Positions 1-7,853 of a stretch of DNA of 64,000 nucleotides are shown here, in pieces. The notes below the pieces were generated by a model. That model was not told where the DNA came from and searched no databases. It was given only the letters and a program-made list of their open reading frames with translations. Origin of the DNA: Apilactobacillus waqarii (GTDB taxonomy: Bacteria; Bacillota; Bacilli; Lactobacillales; Lactobacillaceae); the NCBI RefSeq assembly GCF_019061205.1, contig NZ_JAHQYH010000001.1, positions 186,001-250,000 of the forward strand, written 5' to 3'. A program made the position numbers and the translations under genes. Position 1 is the first letter of the stretch, and each line of letters starts with the position of its first letter.

Positions 1-1
1 T

Positions 2-139
2 TTCTTACAAGGATATGTAGTTGATATGTTCCAAGTTGATTTTATTAATTTCCCAGTGTTTAACTTTGCAGATATCTGCATTACATTCGGAATTATCTTG
101 TTATTTTTTGCAATTTTAAGAGATGGTGATTTAGATTAA
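2..139 (+). CDS. lspA: Signal peptidase II (lipoprotein signal peptidase), C-terminal end
   Basis: Only the last 45 codons are in the window; the gene begins upstream. The frame reads VVDMF, then FPVFNFADIC, the conserved C-terminal block of LspA that carries the second catalytic aspartate (FNFAD), followed by a hydrophobic final membrane segment and a charged tail ending DGDLD. LspA is the membrane aspartic protease that removes the signal peptide from diacylglyceryl-modified prolipoproteins. The stop codon overlaps the presumed start of rluD, so the two are probably translationally coupled. Identification is by motif and by the classical lspA-rluD-pyrR order of lactobacilli. Confidence 0.9.
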   Translation, partial: FLQGYVVDMFQVDFINFPVFNFADICITFGIILLFFAILRDGDLD

Positions 140-1052
140 AGATACAGTAACTTATACAGTCACAAAGGGGAGTGTTCGACTAGATAAATCATTAACTGAT
201 AACGTTGATGATTTAAGTCGTTCAAGAGCCAAGAGTTTGATTGAAGACGGATTAGTCTTGGTAGATGGACAAAAGAAAAAGGCAAAATACGATGTTAAAG
301 ACGGTGAAGTAATTCAGGTAACCATTCCTGAACCAGAAACAATGAACGTGGAACCTGAAAACATCGACATTGATATTGTATATGAGGATGACGATGTAAT
401 TGTCGTTAACAAGCCGCAAGGAATGGTTGTTCATCCTTCTCCAGGGCATCCTGATCATACATTAGTGAATGCATTGCTTTATCATTCACCACTTTCAACA
501 ATTAATGGAACCTACAGACCAGGAATCGTTCACAGAATTGATAAAGATACATCTGGTCTATTAATGGTTGCTAAGAACAATTATGCTCATGAATCTTTAT
601 CCAAACAATTAAAGGATAAATCAAACATTCGTGAGTATATTGCGTTAGTACATGGAAATATCAAAGAAAATAGCGGTGTAATTAACGCCCCAATTGGTAG
701 ATCTAAAAAAGACCGTAAAAAACAGGCAATCGTGGATGATGGAAAGAATGCCGTTACTCATTTTAAGGTTCTAGAACGCTTTGGTGGAGAATACACACTT
801 GTTTCATGTGTTTTAGAAACAGGTCGTACTCATCAAATTAGAGTTCATATGAAGTATATTGGGCATCCACTTGCTGGAGATCCATTATATGGACCAAAGA
901 ATACCTTAAAGGGTAATGGACAATTCTTACATGCTAAGAAATTAGGATTCGTTCATCCAAAAACAAATGAACAAATGATTTTTGAAACACCATTGCCAGA
1001 AATTTTCGAACAAACAATTACTAAATTAAGAAATAAGTACAATCAAAAATAG
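135..1052 (+). CDS. rluD: RluD-family 23S rRNA pseudouridine synthase, probable ATT start
   Basis: Pseudouridine synthase of the RsuA/RluA superfamily. An N-terminal S4 RNA-binding domain (RLDK, then [12 protein letters not shown]) is followed by the catalytic domain with [11 protein letters not shown], whose Asp is the nucleophile, and later [11 protein letters not shown]. The frame is open from 135, but no ATG, GTG or TTG occurs in it before TTG at 237, which would delete half of the S4 domain. The natural start is therefore probably ATT at 135-137, overlapping the lspA stop (ATTAA), with a purine-rich stretch AAGAGATGG about 8 bases upstream. Family members modify helix 69-type uridines or other 23S positions; the exact target is not readable here. 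pyrR follows 11 bases after the stop. Confidence 0.85.
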   Translation: MKDTVTYTVTKGSVRLDKSLTDNVDDLSRSRAKSLIEDGLVLVDGQKKKAKYDVKDGEVIQVTIPEPETMNVEPENIDIDIVYEDDDVIVVNKPQGMVVHPSPGHPDHTLVNALLYHSPLSTINGTYRPGIVHRIDKDTSGLLMVAKNNYAHESLSKQLKDKSNIREYIALVHGNIKENSGVINAPIGRSKKDRKKQAIVDDGKNAVTHFKVLERFGGEYTLVSCVLETGRTHQIRVHMKYIGHPLAGDPLYGPKNTLKGNGQFLHAKKLGFVHPKTNEQMIFETPLPEIFEQTITKLRNKYNQK

Positions 1053-1063
1053 GAGGATTTGTA

Positions 1064-1591
1064 ATGAGTAAAGTCGTTGTTGATAAAATGGCCATGCAAA
1101 GAGCGTTAACTCGTATTACTTACGAAATTATCGAAAAAAATAAAGGGGTAAACAACCTAGTATTAGTTGGTATTAAGACTCGTGGTATTTACCTTGCAAA
1201 ACGCATTGCTAACCGTTTACAAAAACTTGAAAACAAAGAAGTTCCTGTAGTTGGAATCGACGTTACAAAGTATCGCGATGATATTCAACACACTGACAAC
1301 GAACCAGCAGTTCTTTCTGATGAAGCTGTATCATTAAAGGACAAAAACATTATTTTAGTTGATGATGTTTTATTTACTGGTAGAACTATTAACGCTGCTT
1401 TATCAGCAATTGCTGAATTAGGTCGTCCAAAGAACATCAGATTAGCTGTATTAGTTGATCGTGGACACCGTGAATTACCAATTAGAGCTGACTTTGTTGG
1501 TAAGAATATTCCAACTTCAAAACAAGAAATCATCAATGTTCAAGTTGATGAAATCGATGATCAAGATTCTGTTGAAATTGATGAAAAGTAA
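1064..1591 (+). CDS. pyrR: PyrR, pyrimidine operon attenuation regulator / uracil phosphoribosyltransferase
   Basis: 175 residues, the usual length. The PRPP-binding signature [13 protein letters not shown] is intact, as is the substrate-loop segment VGIKTRG, so PRPP/UMP binding is expected to be retained. In the family PyrR binds UMP and a hairpin in pyr mRNA leaders and promotes termination; many also have weak UPRTase activity. A strong GGAGG lies 7 bases before the ATG. It is in the same transcription unit as rluD (11 base gap) and the carAB-like pair (33 base gap). That gap is too short for a PyrR attenuator and none is seen, so any target leader lies elsewhere. Confidence 0.95.
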   Translation: MSKVVVDKMAMQRALTRITYEIIEKNKGVNNLVLVGIKTRGIYLAKRIANRLQKLENKEVPVVGIDVTKYRDDIQHTDNEPAVLSDEAVSLKDKNIILVDDVLFTGRTINAALSAIAELGRPKNIRLAVLVDRGHRELPIRADFVGKNIPTSKQEIINVQVDEIDDQDSVEIDEK

Positions 1592-1624
1592 CTCTTAAAT
1601 AAAATATTTAAGGAGATTGTTGTT

Positions 1625-2698
1625 ATGACCACTAGATATTTAATATTAGAAGATGGAACTTCATATAAAGGTAAGGCCTTCGGAGCTGAAGCAACCACAA
1701 CTGGAGAAATTATTGTAAATTCTAATATGTTAGGCTATCAAGAAGTTATAACAAATCAAATTTACCATAATCAAATCATTGTGTTTACACAGCCATCTAT
1801 TGGTAATACTGGAATTAATCACAAGAGCTTTGAAGCGATTGTAACTAATTCTAAAGGAGTAGTTGTCAAGGAATACTCCAATATTTCTACCAATAGATTA
1901 GGAAACTTAAACTTAGATTTATTTTTAAAGCAACATAACATTCCTGGTATTGCGGGAATTGATACTAGAGAATTAACACGTCGCTTAAATCGAAAACAAA
2001 CAATGAAGGCAAGTATCGTTGATATGGATGATGAACATGCTTTTGATCAACTTCATGCAACGGTGCTTACTAACCAACAAGTAAATCAAGTATCTACCAA
2101 AGCGCCATTTCCAAATACTGGTGATGGATACAATATTGTATTGATTGATTTCGGTCTTAAATACGGTATTTTACGTAAGCTTGCTGACCTTGATTGCAAC
2201 GTTATTGTGATGCCATTTGAAACATATAGTCAGGAAATCTTTGATTTAGACCCTGATGGTGTTGTTTTATCAACCGGACCGGGTTCGCCAAGAGATTTAC
2301 CAGATTCTGTCTTACAGATGATTAGGGAAGTTCAAAAAGAAATCCCAATGTTTGCGATGGGACTAGGTCATGAATTGTTTGCATTAGCTAATGATGCTAA
2401 TGTTTACAAATTAGACGGTGAACATCATGGTAGTAATCATCCAATTAGACAAGTTATTACCAATCAAATCATCTATGCATCACAAAGCGAAGGATACGCT
2501 GTTGACCCTAAATCAATCATCCATGATCAGTTATTGATTACATATGTTGATTTAGTTAATGGAACTGTCCAAGGTATCAGACATCGTGATTATCCTGCTT
2601 TTTCTGTTCAATTCTCACCAGATGGTGGACCTGGTCCACAAGATAGTGCAGACTTGTTCGAAGAATTTCTAGAAAACGTTAGCTCACAAAGGAGATAA
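1625..2698 (+). CDS. carA: CarA-like protein (carbamoyl-phosphate synthase small subunit) lacking the glutaminase catalytic residues
   Basis: 357 residues, normal CarA length, with the N-terminal CPSase domain (TGEIIVNSNMLGYQE, GIDTRELTR) and a class I glutamine amidotransferase fold (STGPGSPRD, SNHPIRQ, GPGPQD). The catalytic residues are gone. The nucleophile-elbow motif GICLGHQ of active CarA reads AMGLGHE, putting Gly246 where the Cys nucleophile should be and Glu for Gln. The C-terminal HPE motif reads SPD (Ser331, Asp333 for His and Glu). The conserved QNHG motif reads QSEG. Glutamine hydrolysis is therefore not expected. The frame is intact and starts after a GGAG site; carB-like follows after 3 bases. 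It may be a repurposed paralogue; an active copy would have to lie elsewhere. Confidence 0.88.
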   Translation: MTTRYLILEDGTSYKGKAFGAEATTTGEIIVNSNMLGYQEVITNQIYHNQIIVFTQPSIGNTGINHKSFEAIVTNSKGVVVKEYSNISTNRLGNLNLDLFLKQHNIPGIAGIDTRELTRRLNRKQTMKASIVDMDDEHAFDQLHATVLTNQQVNQVSTKAPFPNTGDGYNIVLIDFGLKYGILRKLADLDCNVIVMPFETYSQEIFDLDPDGVVLSTGPGSPRDLPDSVLQMIREVQKEIPMFAMGLGHELFALANDANVYKLDGEHHGSNHPIRQVITNQIIYASQSEGYAVDPKSIIHDQLLITYVDLVNGTVQGIRHRDYPAFSVQFSPDGGPGPQDSADLFEEFLENVSSQRR

Positions 2699-2701
2699 CT
2701 A

Positions 2702-5203
2702 ATGATAGATAATAAAATCAAGAAGGTATTAATTTTAGGTGGCGGACCTTCTAAAATTGGTAGTGAAACTGAGCTTGATGCTGCTGCATTTCAAATGATG
2801 ACAGCCTTAAAGAAAAACGGCGTTCAAGTCCTAGTGATTGATAATAATCCTTTTTCACTTACACTTTCAGAAGTTCAACCGGCTAATGTATTTATAAAAG
2901 AAATTAATTTAAAAAATGTTCTTGATGTAATTAAGAAGGAATCTCCTGATGCAATTATTCCAATCGCAGGGGGATTAAGAGCAATTCATGTTACGCAGGA
3001 ACTATTAAACCAAGGAATTCTAAGCGATTTAGGAGTCCGTGTTTTAGGAATCTCTAAAGAGTCTTTAAAGGTTATTAATAATCCAGATAAGATGAAGATT
3101 GCTATTAATAGTATTGATGAACCAGCAGTACCTTCTAAAATCGTTAGAAGTGATTCTGAAGCATTTGAAGTCGTTCGAGAAATTGGGTTCCCAGTTAACA
3201 TCAAAAAAGTTAATCATAAGGAAAGTACTGAAAGAATCATCTGTAATAACGCAGAAGAACTTTCTGACATGCTAGAAGAAGAATTTGAAGACGACAGCGT
3301 ATGTATCATTGAAAAGAGCATCGTTGGTTACAAACAAATCGAAACTGTTGCGGTTAGAGATCAAACCAACACCAAGATTCTAATTAGTGGTTTGGAAAAC
3401 ATCGACGCTGTTGGTGTCCATTCTGGTGATTCAATCGTAATTTCTCCAGTTCAAACACTTGGCGATATTGAGTACCAAAGCCTAAGAACTGCAACATTTA
3501 AGATGATGGACTTATTGAACATCGTTGGTTTATGCCATATTCAATTTGCACTAGATCCTAATGACGGTAGCAATTACTACATCACAAAGATTAATCCGAT
3601 GATTAATAGTAGTTCAGCACTAGCTGCTCGATCAACAGGTTATCCATTGGTTTACGTATGTACAAATCTTTTACTAGGCAATTCATTGCCAGAAATTCAA
3701 TTGCATGCTAATTATCACCGTTTGACACCAATCATGGAACCTACATTAGACCACGTAGTAATTAAGATGCCAGTCTGGCCATTTGATAATGTTCCAGAAG
3801 CTAATCAACATCTAAATACTACTATGAAGTCTGTTGGTTCAACCATTGGGGTAGGTAGAACAGTTGAAGAAGCAATGTTAAAAGCCTTGCGTAGTTCTCA
3901 GTTCTCACCTCGTGATGTTCTACCAAGCATGTACGAAATCAGTAGTGATGAATTAATCAGTCAATTGATTCACCCTAAGTCAGATCGTTTATTAGTGCTA
4001 ATTGAAGCACTAAGACGTGGTTACCAAGTGGATGAATTAGAGGAATTAACCAAGATTAACCAATTCTATTTCTACAAACTAAAAGAATTATTGGATGTAG
4101 AAGAACTAATCATTAAGGAACCTATGAAACTAAGCACCATTGAAGTTGCTCATGATCATGGTTTTGGTGATGGTATGATGGCTGAAACATGGCATCAACC
4201 AATTGAAAAAGTGAGAGAACTATACCATGCTGCTGGTGAATACCCAACATATAAGGCAATTGAACCTTCAGCTGGTGAATTTGATCAAAACATTCGTTCT
4301 TTCTACAGTAGTTATGAAATTGAAAACGAATCTAGTCAAGAATCAGAAAAGACAGCTTTAGTAATTGGTCGTGGTGGTAACAAGCTGGGACCTAATACAG
4401 CAGCCGATTACTACACAGCTGAAATGCTAATCCAACTACACAGAATTGGTTACAAGACAATCGTGATGAATAACAATCCAAATGCCTTATCATTAAGTCC
4501 GCAAATTAGTGATAAGCAATACATTGAACCAATCCAATTAGGTGCAATTCTAAATATTATTGAACTTGAAAAACCGGTTAGAGTATTCATTCCTGGAAAC
4601 AGACATTTCCTACTAAAACAATTGAAGAAATACACTGATTTAAATGTTCAAGTATTGCCACCTGATCAAGAAACAGGAGTTGTTTTACCTAAGGATGTTA
4701 CCTATGCATTAAACTTCTTTGTGACTCAAGATGAAAGTTACTTTATCTCAACAGAAAAGCTAATTAGTAATAATAAGAGTGACTTAGATTACGTAACTGC
4801 ATACGAGACGCCATATGTCTTAGATAATGAAGCATTACAAAGAGATATTGAAGAATCTAAATCACATATTCAAAGTTCCAATTGGATTGGATTAGTTCAA
4901 ATCTTGTTTAATCAAAACAAGAAGGGCGAATCAGAGTATGTTGGTATTAGACCACTACGTTTAACTGAGACAATATTCTTAAGCAGAGCAACTGGAATTA
5001 ATTGGGTTAGGGCACTTGTTCGTTTCTACACCAAGAGATTGGATATTAACGAATTAATGAAGAATATGCCTGATATGTCTAACAGAGTTACTCATATGCA
5101 AGCAACCTTCCCATTCAAACAATTAAACGTCAAAGTTGATCATGCTAATAGTTCCCAAGAAGTAGGGGCTAAAATCAAATTTAGATTAGTCGATGATAAA
5201 TAA
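2702..5203 (+). CDS. carB: CarB-like protein (carbamoyl-phosphate synthase large subunit), degenerate and shortened
   Basis: 833 residues against about 1,060 for active CarB. The first half aligns through the ATP-grasp unit (VHSGDSIV, SSALAARSTGYPL, TTMKSVGSTIGVGRT) and the oligomerisation region (IHPKSDRLLVLIEALRRGY, EFDQN). The glycine-rich phosphate loop normally following RP is replaced near residues 168-180 by a lysine/histidine/glutamate-rich stretch. The Mg/ATP motif EVNPRVSRSSAL reads KINPMINSSSAL (Lys296 for the metal-binding Glu, Met300 for Arg). The second half starts normally near residue 545 (VIGRGG, IVMNNNP) but lacks most of its ATP-grasp domain and the whole C-terminal MGS-like allosteric domain. 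There is no frameshift and a strong terminator follows. Catalysis is not expected; the role is unknown. Confidence 0.85.
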   Translation: MIDNKIKKVLILGGGPSKIGSETELDAAAFQMMTALKKNGVQVLVIDNNPFSLTLSEVQPANVFIKEINLKNVLDVIKKESPDAIIPIAGGLRAIHVTQELLNQGILSDLGVRVLGISKESLKVINNPDKMKIAINSIDEPAVPSKIVRSDSEAFEVVREIGFPVNIKKVNHKESTERIICNNAEELSDMLEEEFEDDSVCIIEKSIVGYKQIETVAVRDQTNTKILISGLENIDAVGVHSGDSIVISPVQTLGDIEYQSLRTATFKMMDLLNIVGLCHIQFALDPNDGSNYYITKINPMINSSSALAARSTGYPLVYVCTNLLLGNSLPEIQLHANYHRLTPIMEPTLDHVVIKMPVWPFDNVPEANQHLNTTMKSVGSTIGVGRTVEEAMLKALRSSQFSPRDVLPSMYEISSDELISQLIHPKSDRLLVLIEALRRGYQVDELEELTKINQFYFYKLKELLDVEELIIKEPMKLSTIEVAHDHGFGDGMMAETWHQPIEKVRELYHAAGEYPTYKAIEPSAGEFDQNIRSFYSSYEIENESSQESEKTALVIGRGGNKLGPNTAADYYTAEMLIQLHRIGYKTIVMNNNPNALSLSPQISDKQYIEPIQLGAILNIIELEKPVRVFIPGNRHFLLKQLKKYTDLNVQVLPPDQETGVVLPKDVTYALNFFVTQDESYFISTEKLISNNKSDLDYVTAYETPYVLDNEALQRDIEESKSHIQSSNWIGLVQILFNQNKKGESEYVGIRPLRLTETIFLSRATGINWVRALVRFYTKRLDINELMKNMPDMSNRVTHMQATFPFKQLNVKVDHANSSQEVGAKIKFRLVDDK

Positions 5204-5232
5204 AAAGCATTCCATTTTGGAATGCTTTTTTT
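5202..5232 (+). terminator. Intrinsic terminator of the rluD-pyrR-carAB-like operon
   Basis: GCATTCC (5207-5213) and GGAATGC (5219-5225) form a perfect stem with a five-base loop, extended by flanking A and T tracts, and end in seven T residues. It starts right at the carB-like stop codon. Confidence 0.92.
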
Positions 5233-5253
5233 AATAGACGTAGATGCCCTTTT

Positions 5254-5739
5254 TTACTTAATAAATCCGTCTTTTGTAATTGTGATGTTCTTCTTAAATG
5301 AAGTACTGCCAGAGTCGGTTTCACTAATACCAACAAATTTGTTATCGTTAACCTTTTTTAAATTGTAAAGTTTGATGTTAACTTGTTCTTCGTCATACTT
5401 GATGTTGAAAGTAATTTCGCCACCGTTATTTTTAAAAGTTCCGATATCATCACTGTAATTGTTTGGATTCTTATAGATTCCATTTAGATCAGATTTATCT
5501 TCAGCAATTAATACTTGGTTATTCTTGTTGAAATATAAATATGTAACATCCGAGTCTTGGTTTACCATTTTCCAAATAACTTTTTTGTTTTCATCAGCTT
5601 TTACAAGCAATCCAGCGTTGTTGTTTGTAAATTGATAGAACTTTCCATTATCAATGGTGTTTCTGATTCCTAGAGCAACCAATATAATTATTATCCCAAT
5701 AATTAAATATGTAGATTTTTTTAACTTTAAAACATTCAT
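5254..5739 (-). CDS. Hypothetical membrane-anchored extracytoplasmic protein
   Basis: 161 residues, not recognised as a named family. Residues 8-25 form one hydrophobic helix after a lysine-rich start (KLKK), so the protein is probably anchored by an uncleaved signal with the remaining roughly 130 residues outside. That part is polar, rich in Asn, Asp and Lys, and looks like a small beta-rich domain. No catalytic motif is visible. AAGGAG precedes the ATG by 7 bases. Its stop faces the end of the carB-like gene on the opposite strand, 50 bases away. It is monocistronic as far as can be seen. Confidence 0.7.
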   Translation of the reverse strand: MNVLKLKKSTYLIIGIIIILVALGIRNTIDNGKFYQFTNNNAGLLVKADENKKVIWKMVNQDSDVTYLYFNKNNQVLIAEDKSDLNGIYKNPNNYSDDIGTFKNNGGEITFNIKYDEEQVNIKLYNLKKVNDNKFVGISETDSGSTSFKKNITITKDGFIK

Positions 5740-5835
5740 TTTGCTTCTCCTTAAAATTTAAGTATGAATGCATTTTATCATATGAAACTTAAAAACCAAC
5801 GTTATTAGTCTTATCAAAATTATCTTATGTATTTA

Positions 5836-5912
5836 GGGCGTCTCACACTGCACGCAAATGTATAACTATACATATAAACATTTTAACGTGCAGCAGAGAG
5901 CGTCCTATTTTT
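5836..5912 (+). repeat. Long imperfect inverted repeat (hairpin) with T-tract
   Basis: GGGCGTCTC..CTGCACG at 5836-5854 pairs with CGTGCAG..GAGAGCGTCC at 5887-5905 with a short internal mismatch. Inside it, AAATGT and ACATTT can pair again. On the plus strand a T-rich run follows at 5906-5913, so the structure resembles an intrinsic terminator, but no plus-strand gene ends here. It lies between two minus-strand genes and is much more GC-rich than its surroundings. It could be a small RNA, a transcription barrier or the relic of a mobile hairpin element. Confidence 0.55.
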
Positions 5913-5914
5913 TG

Positions 5915-6445
5915 CTATTTATTGTATTTAATTACATCTACATCTAAACCAAGGATTTGGTTAGCTTTCTTGTATAAATCAACACCAGCATCCTTATTTG
6001 AAGTAAGTAGGTGGAATTCATCATCAGAATCCTTGCTAGCTAAATCCGTATCAATCATACCGTTATTGGTATAGAAACGGTATCTAGCATTTCGCTGTTT
6101 AGGATTATCAGAATCGACTAAAACAGACTCAGATTCAAGGATAAATCCATCCTTAAACCTTGATTTCAAGGCGTTTATGGTAGATTTTCCTAAACCGTTA
6201 CCACGCATATTAGTATCAATAGCAAGATATAATATGAATGCTTGATCGTCAAAATCAACAAGATAAATAATGCCGACATTTTTAGCATTTAACTGAATTA
6301 ACAGCATTTGAACGGAGTCATTAAAATTAGCAATATTAGTTAAATCATTGAAATCAATTCGTTGATTAGTTGGAAACGAATCTGAATAAAGATCTAACCA
6401 ATAACTTGAATCATTATTATCAGAGAGATTGCTAAAGGTAATCAT
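5915..6445 (-). CDS. GNAT-family N-acetyltransferase
   Basis: 176 residues. The acetyl-CoA binding motif A is present as RGNGLGKSTINALKSRF (about residues 81-97), preceded by the strand FILYLAIDTNM, which fits a GNAT fold. The C-terminal part (YRFYTNNGM) matches the typical last-strand region. The substrate cannot be told from sequence; GNAT proteins acetylate small molecules, peptides or protein N-termini. GGAGG lies 12 bases before the ATG, a slightly long spacing. It stands alone, with the hairpin at 5836-5912 just downstream. Confidence 0.75.
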   Translation of the reverse strand: MITFSNLSDNNDSSYWLDLYSDSFPTNQRIDFNDLTNIANFNDSVQMLLIQLNAKNVGIIYLVDFDDQAFILYLAIDTNMRGNGLGKSTINALKSRFKDGFILESESVLVDSDNPKQRNARYRFYTNNGMIDTDLASKDSDDEFHLLTSNKDAGVDLYKKANQILGLDVDVIKYNK

Positions 6446-6658
6446 ATATAAATAAAACCTCCAAAGAATTTATACAAATCATATCATAAACATATTACGG
6501 GAATATATAAATCAAATTAAGTTATAAATAAATGTAAAATTGAAAATCATTGCTACTTCTTCTTTTTAAGTCTACTTCGCATAATATATATTATGTAAAG
6601 TAGATAATTTTAGATAAATTGAGAAGTGTTCTCTGTATTCCCCATCAATAATTGTATT

Positions 6659-6684
6659 AAAAAAAAGCATCCGTATTGGATGCT
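6659..6684 (-). terminator. Intrinsic terminator of the small membrane protein pair
   Basis: On the minus strand GCATCC, a five-base loop and GGATGC are followed by eight T residues, 11 bases after the stop of the 52-residue gene. Between this and the GNAT gene (6446-6658) no gene is visible; the AT-rich stretch presumably holds the GNAT promoter. Confidence 0.88.
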
Positions 6685-6694
6685 CATATTATAT

Positions 6695-6853
6695 TTAATA
6701 TTCTCCTTTTAATACACGCCAGTAGTTTCTGACAAATAACATTGCTATAACTATAATTAATACCACAGCTGTTGTTATAAACCATAAATATATTGCTTTA
6801 GCAATTAATGCAATTAAACCTTGTATTACATAGCTAGCTCCATAATCGATCAT
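6695..6853 (-). CDS. Small membrane protein, 52 residues
   Basis: Frame starting MIDYGASYVIQ, with two hydrophobic stretches (QGLIALIAKAIYLW and FITTAVVLIIVIAMLF) and a basic end VRNYWRVLKGEY. GGAGG, eight bases before the ATG, is encoded by the last codons (Gly-Gly-Lys) of the preceding gene, whose stop lies two bases before this start. That arrangement plus the terminator just downstream argue that this is a real, translationally coupled gene. No family is recognised. It could partner with the three-helix membrane protein encoded before it, for example as a small transporter, holin-like or regulatory subunit, but nothing in the sequence decides this. Confidence 0.72.
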   Translation of the reverse strand: MIDYGASYVIQGLIALIAKAIYLWFITTAVVLIIVIAMLFVRNYWRVLKGEY

Positions 6854-6855
6854 AA

Positions 6856-7311
6856 TTATTTTCCTCCTTTATGGTTTTGATACATACGTTCTGGATGATA
6901 ATAATTGATACCTTTATCATGGTTCATGTAAACATTGGTAAGTGTTTGTGCCATCACTAAACCACCCATAACAATAATAATGATTGACCAACCCATACGA
7001 CTGATCACAGATGCATGCTTACGTTGTAACCACATTAATATAATAAATAATACTATCGCACTGATTATTATTAAAACCCCATATTTGAACGTGTTTGATA
7101 AATCATTATGATAGATTTCCTCAAAATGTTTAGGCGTCATACTTGGTAAAAAGAAATATGCACGTTCCAATGAGTTTTGAAATGTTTCTAGTGCAACACC
7201 AATCAATGCTACTAACCATGCTATTGCAGATGAAACCAACAAACCATATAAATCTTTTAATGATTCAATTGTTCTTAATCGTGTCTCTTTTAGTACTTCC
7301 TGATTAAACAT
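6856..7311 (-). CDS. Hypothetical membrane protein with three predicted helices
   Basis: 151 residues. Hydrophobic segments lie near residues 27-42 (SSAIAWLVALIGVAL), 76-95 (YGVLIIISAIVLFIILMWL) and 106-122 (MGWSIIIIVMGGLVMA). The N-terminus is polar and charged, and a 30-residue loop between helices 1 and 2 carries YFFLPSMTPKHFEEIYHND. The tail is His/Lys-rich. No recognised family. It is the first gene of a two-gene unit with the 52-residue membrane protein and is separated from gpx by a terminator. A GGGAG site lies about 9 bases before its ATG. Confidence 0.7.
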   Translation of the reverse strand: MFNQEVLKETRLRTIESLKDLYGLLVSSAIAWLVALIGVALETFQNSLERAYFFLPSMTPKHFEEIYHNDLSNTFKYGVLIIISAIVLFIILMWLQRKHASVISRMGWSIIIIVMGGLVMAQTLTNVYMNHDKGINYYHPERMYQNHKGGK

Positions 7312-7335
7312 TGCTAAAATCTCCCTTTATACAAC

Positions 7336-7360
7336 AAAAGCACCCGAAACGGATGCTTTT
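7336..7360 (-). terminator. Terminator downstream of glutathione peroxidase gene
   Basis: On the minus strand AAAAGCATCC, a short loop and GGGTGCTTTT form a stem with one G-U pair, followed by TTGTT. It lies between the gpx stop and the Shine-Dalgarno of the next gene. Confidence 0.8.
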
Positions 7361-7362
7361 AG

Positions 7363-7833
7363 TTATTGATCTAGTTCATTGATAATATCTTGTTCAATTT
7401 TACGTGGATTCTTTAATGGTGAGTAACGTTTTACAAATTCACCATTTTTATTAATCAAGAATTTGGTGTAATTAAATTTAATACGACCCTTACCAGATGC
7501 TGACTTCAAGTATGTAAATAATGGTAGTTCATCTTTGCCATTTACCTTTGCTTGTTTAGCCATTGGGAATGTAACCCCATAATGTAATTGACAGTATTCG
7601 CTGGTCTTTTCATCACTATTTAATTCCATGTGGAATTGATTTGATGGTACACCGACTAAGACAAGTCCTTGATCCTTGTACTTATCATATAAGTATTGTA
7701 AATCCTTTAATTGTCCAGCAAGACCACACTTGCTAGCTGTATTAACTATTAAGATAACCTTACCCTTTAAATCACCGAAATTGATGGATTGACCATTCAT
7801 TTCAGTTAACTGGTAATCATAGATTGTACTCAT
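7363..7833 (-). CDS. gpo: Glutathione peroxidase family (thiol peroxidase-type) protein
   Basis: 156 residues, usual length. The peroxidatic cysteine block NTASKCGLAGQ is present near residue 36, the catalytic Gln is in PSNQF, and the C-terminal INKNGEFVKRYSP block is typical. The catalytic Trp motif (WNFTKF in most members) reads FNYTKF, so the tetrad Trp is replaced by Phe. Bacterial members reduce hydroperoxides, usually at the expense of thioredoxin or small thiols. It has its own terminator. The start ATG follows GGAGTGTAATT, a weak but properly spaced site. Confidence 0.9.
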   Translation of the reverse strand: MSTIYDYQLTEMNGQSINFGDLKGKVILIVNTASKCGLAGQLKDLQYLYDKYKDQGLVLVGVPSNQFHMELNSDEKTSEYCQLHYGVTFPMAKQAKVNGKDELPLFTYLKSASGKGRIKFNYTKFLINKNGEFVKRYSPLKNPRKIEQDIINELDQ

Positions 7834-7853
7834 AATTACACTCCAAATCTAAA

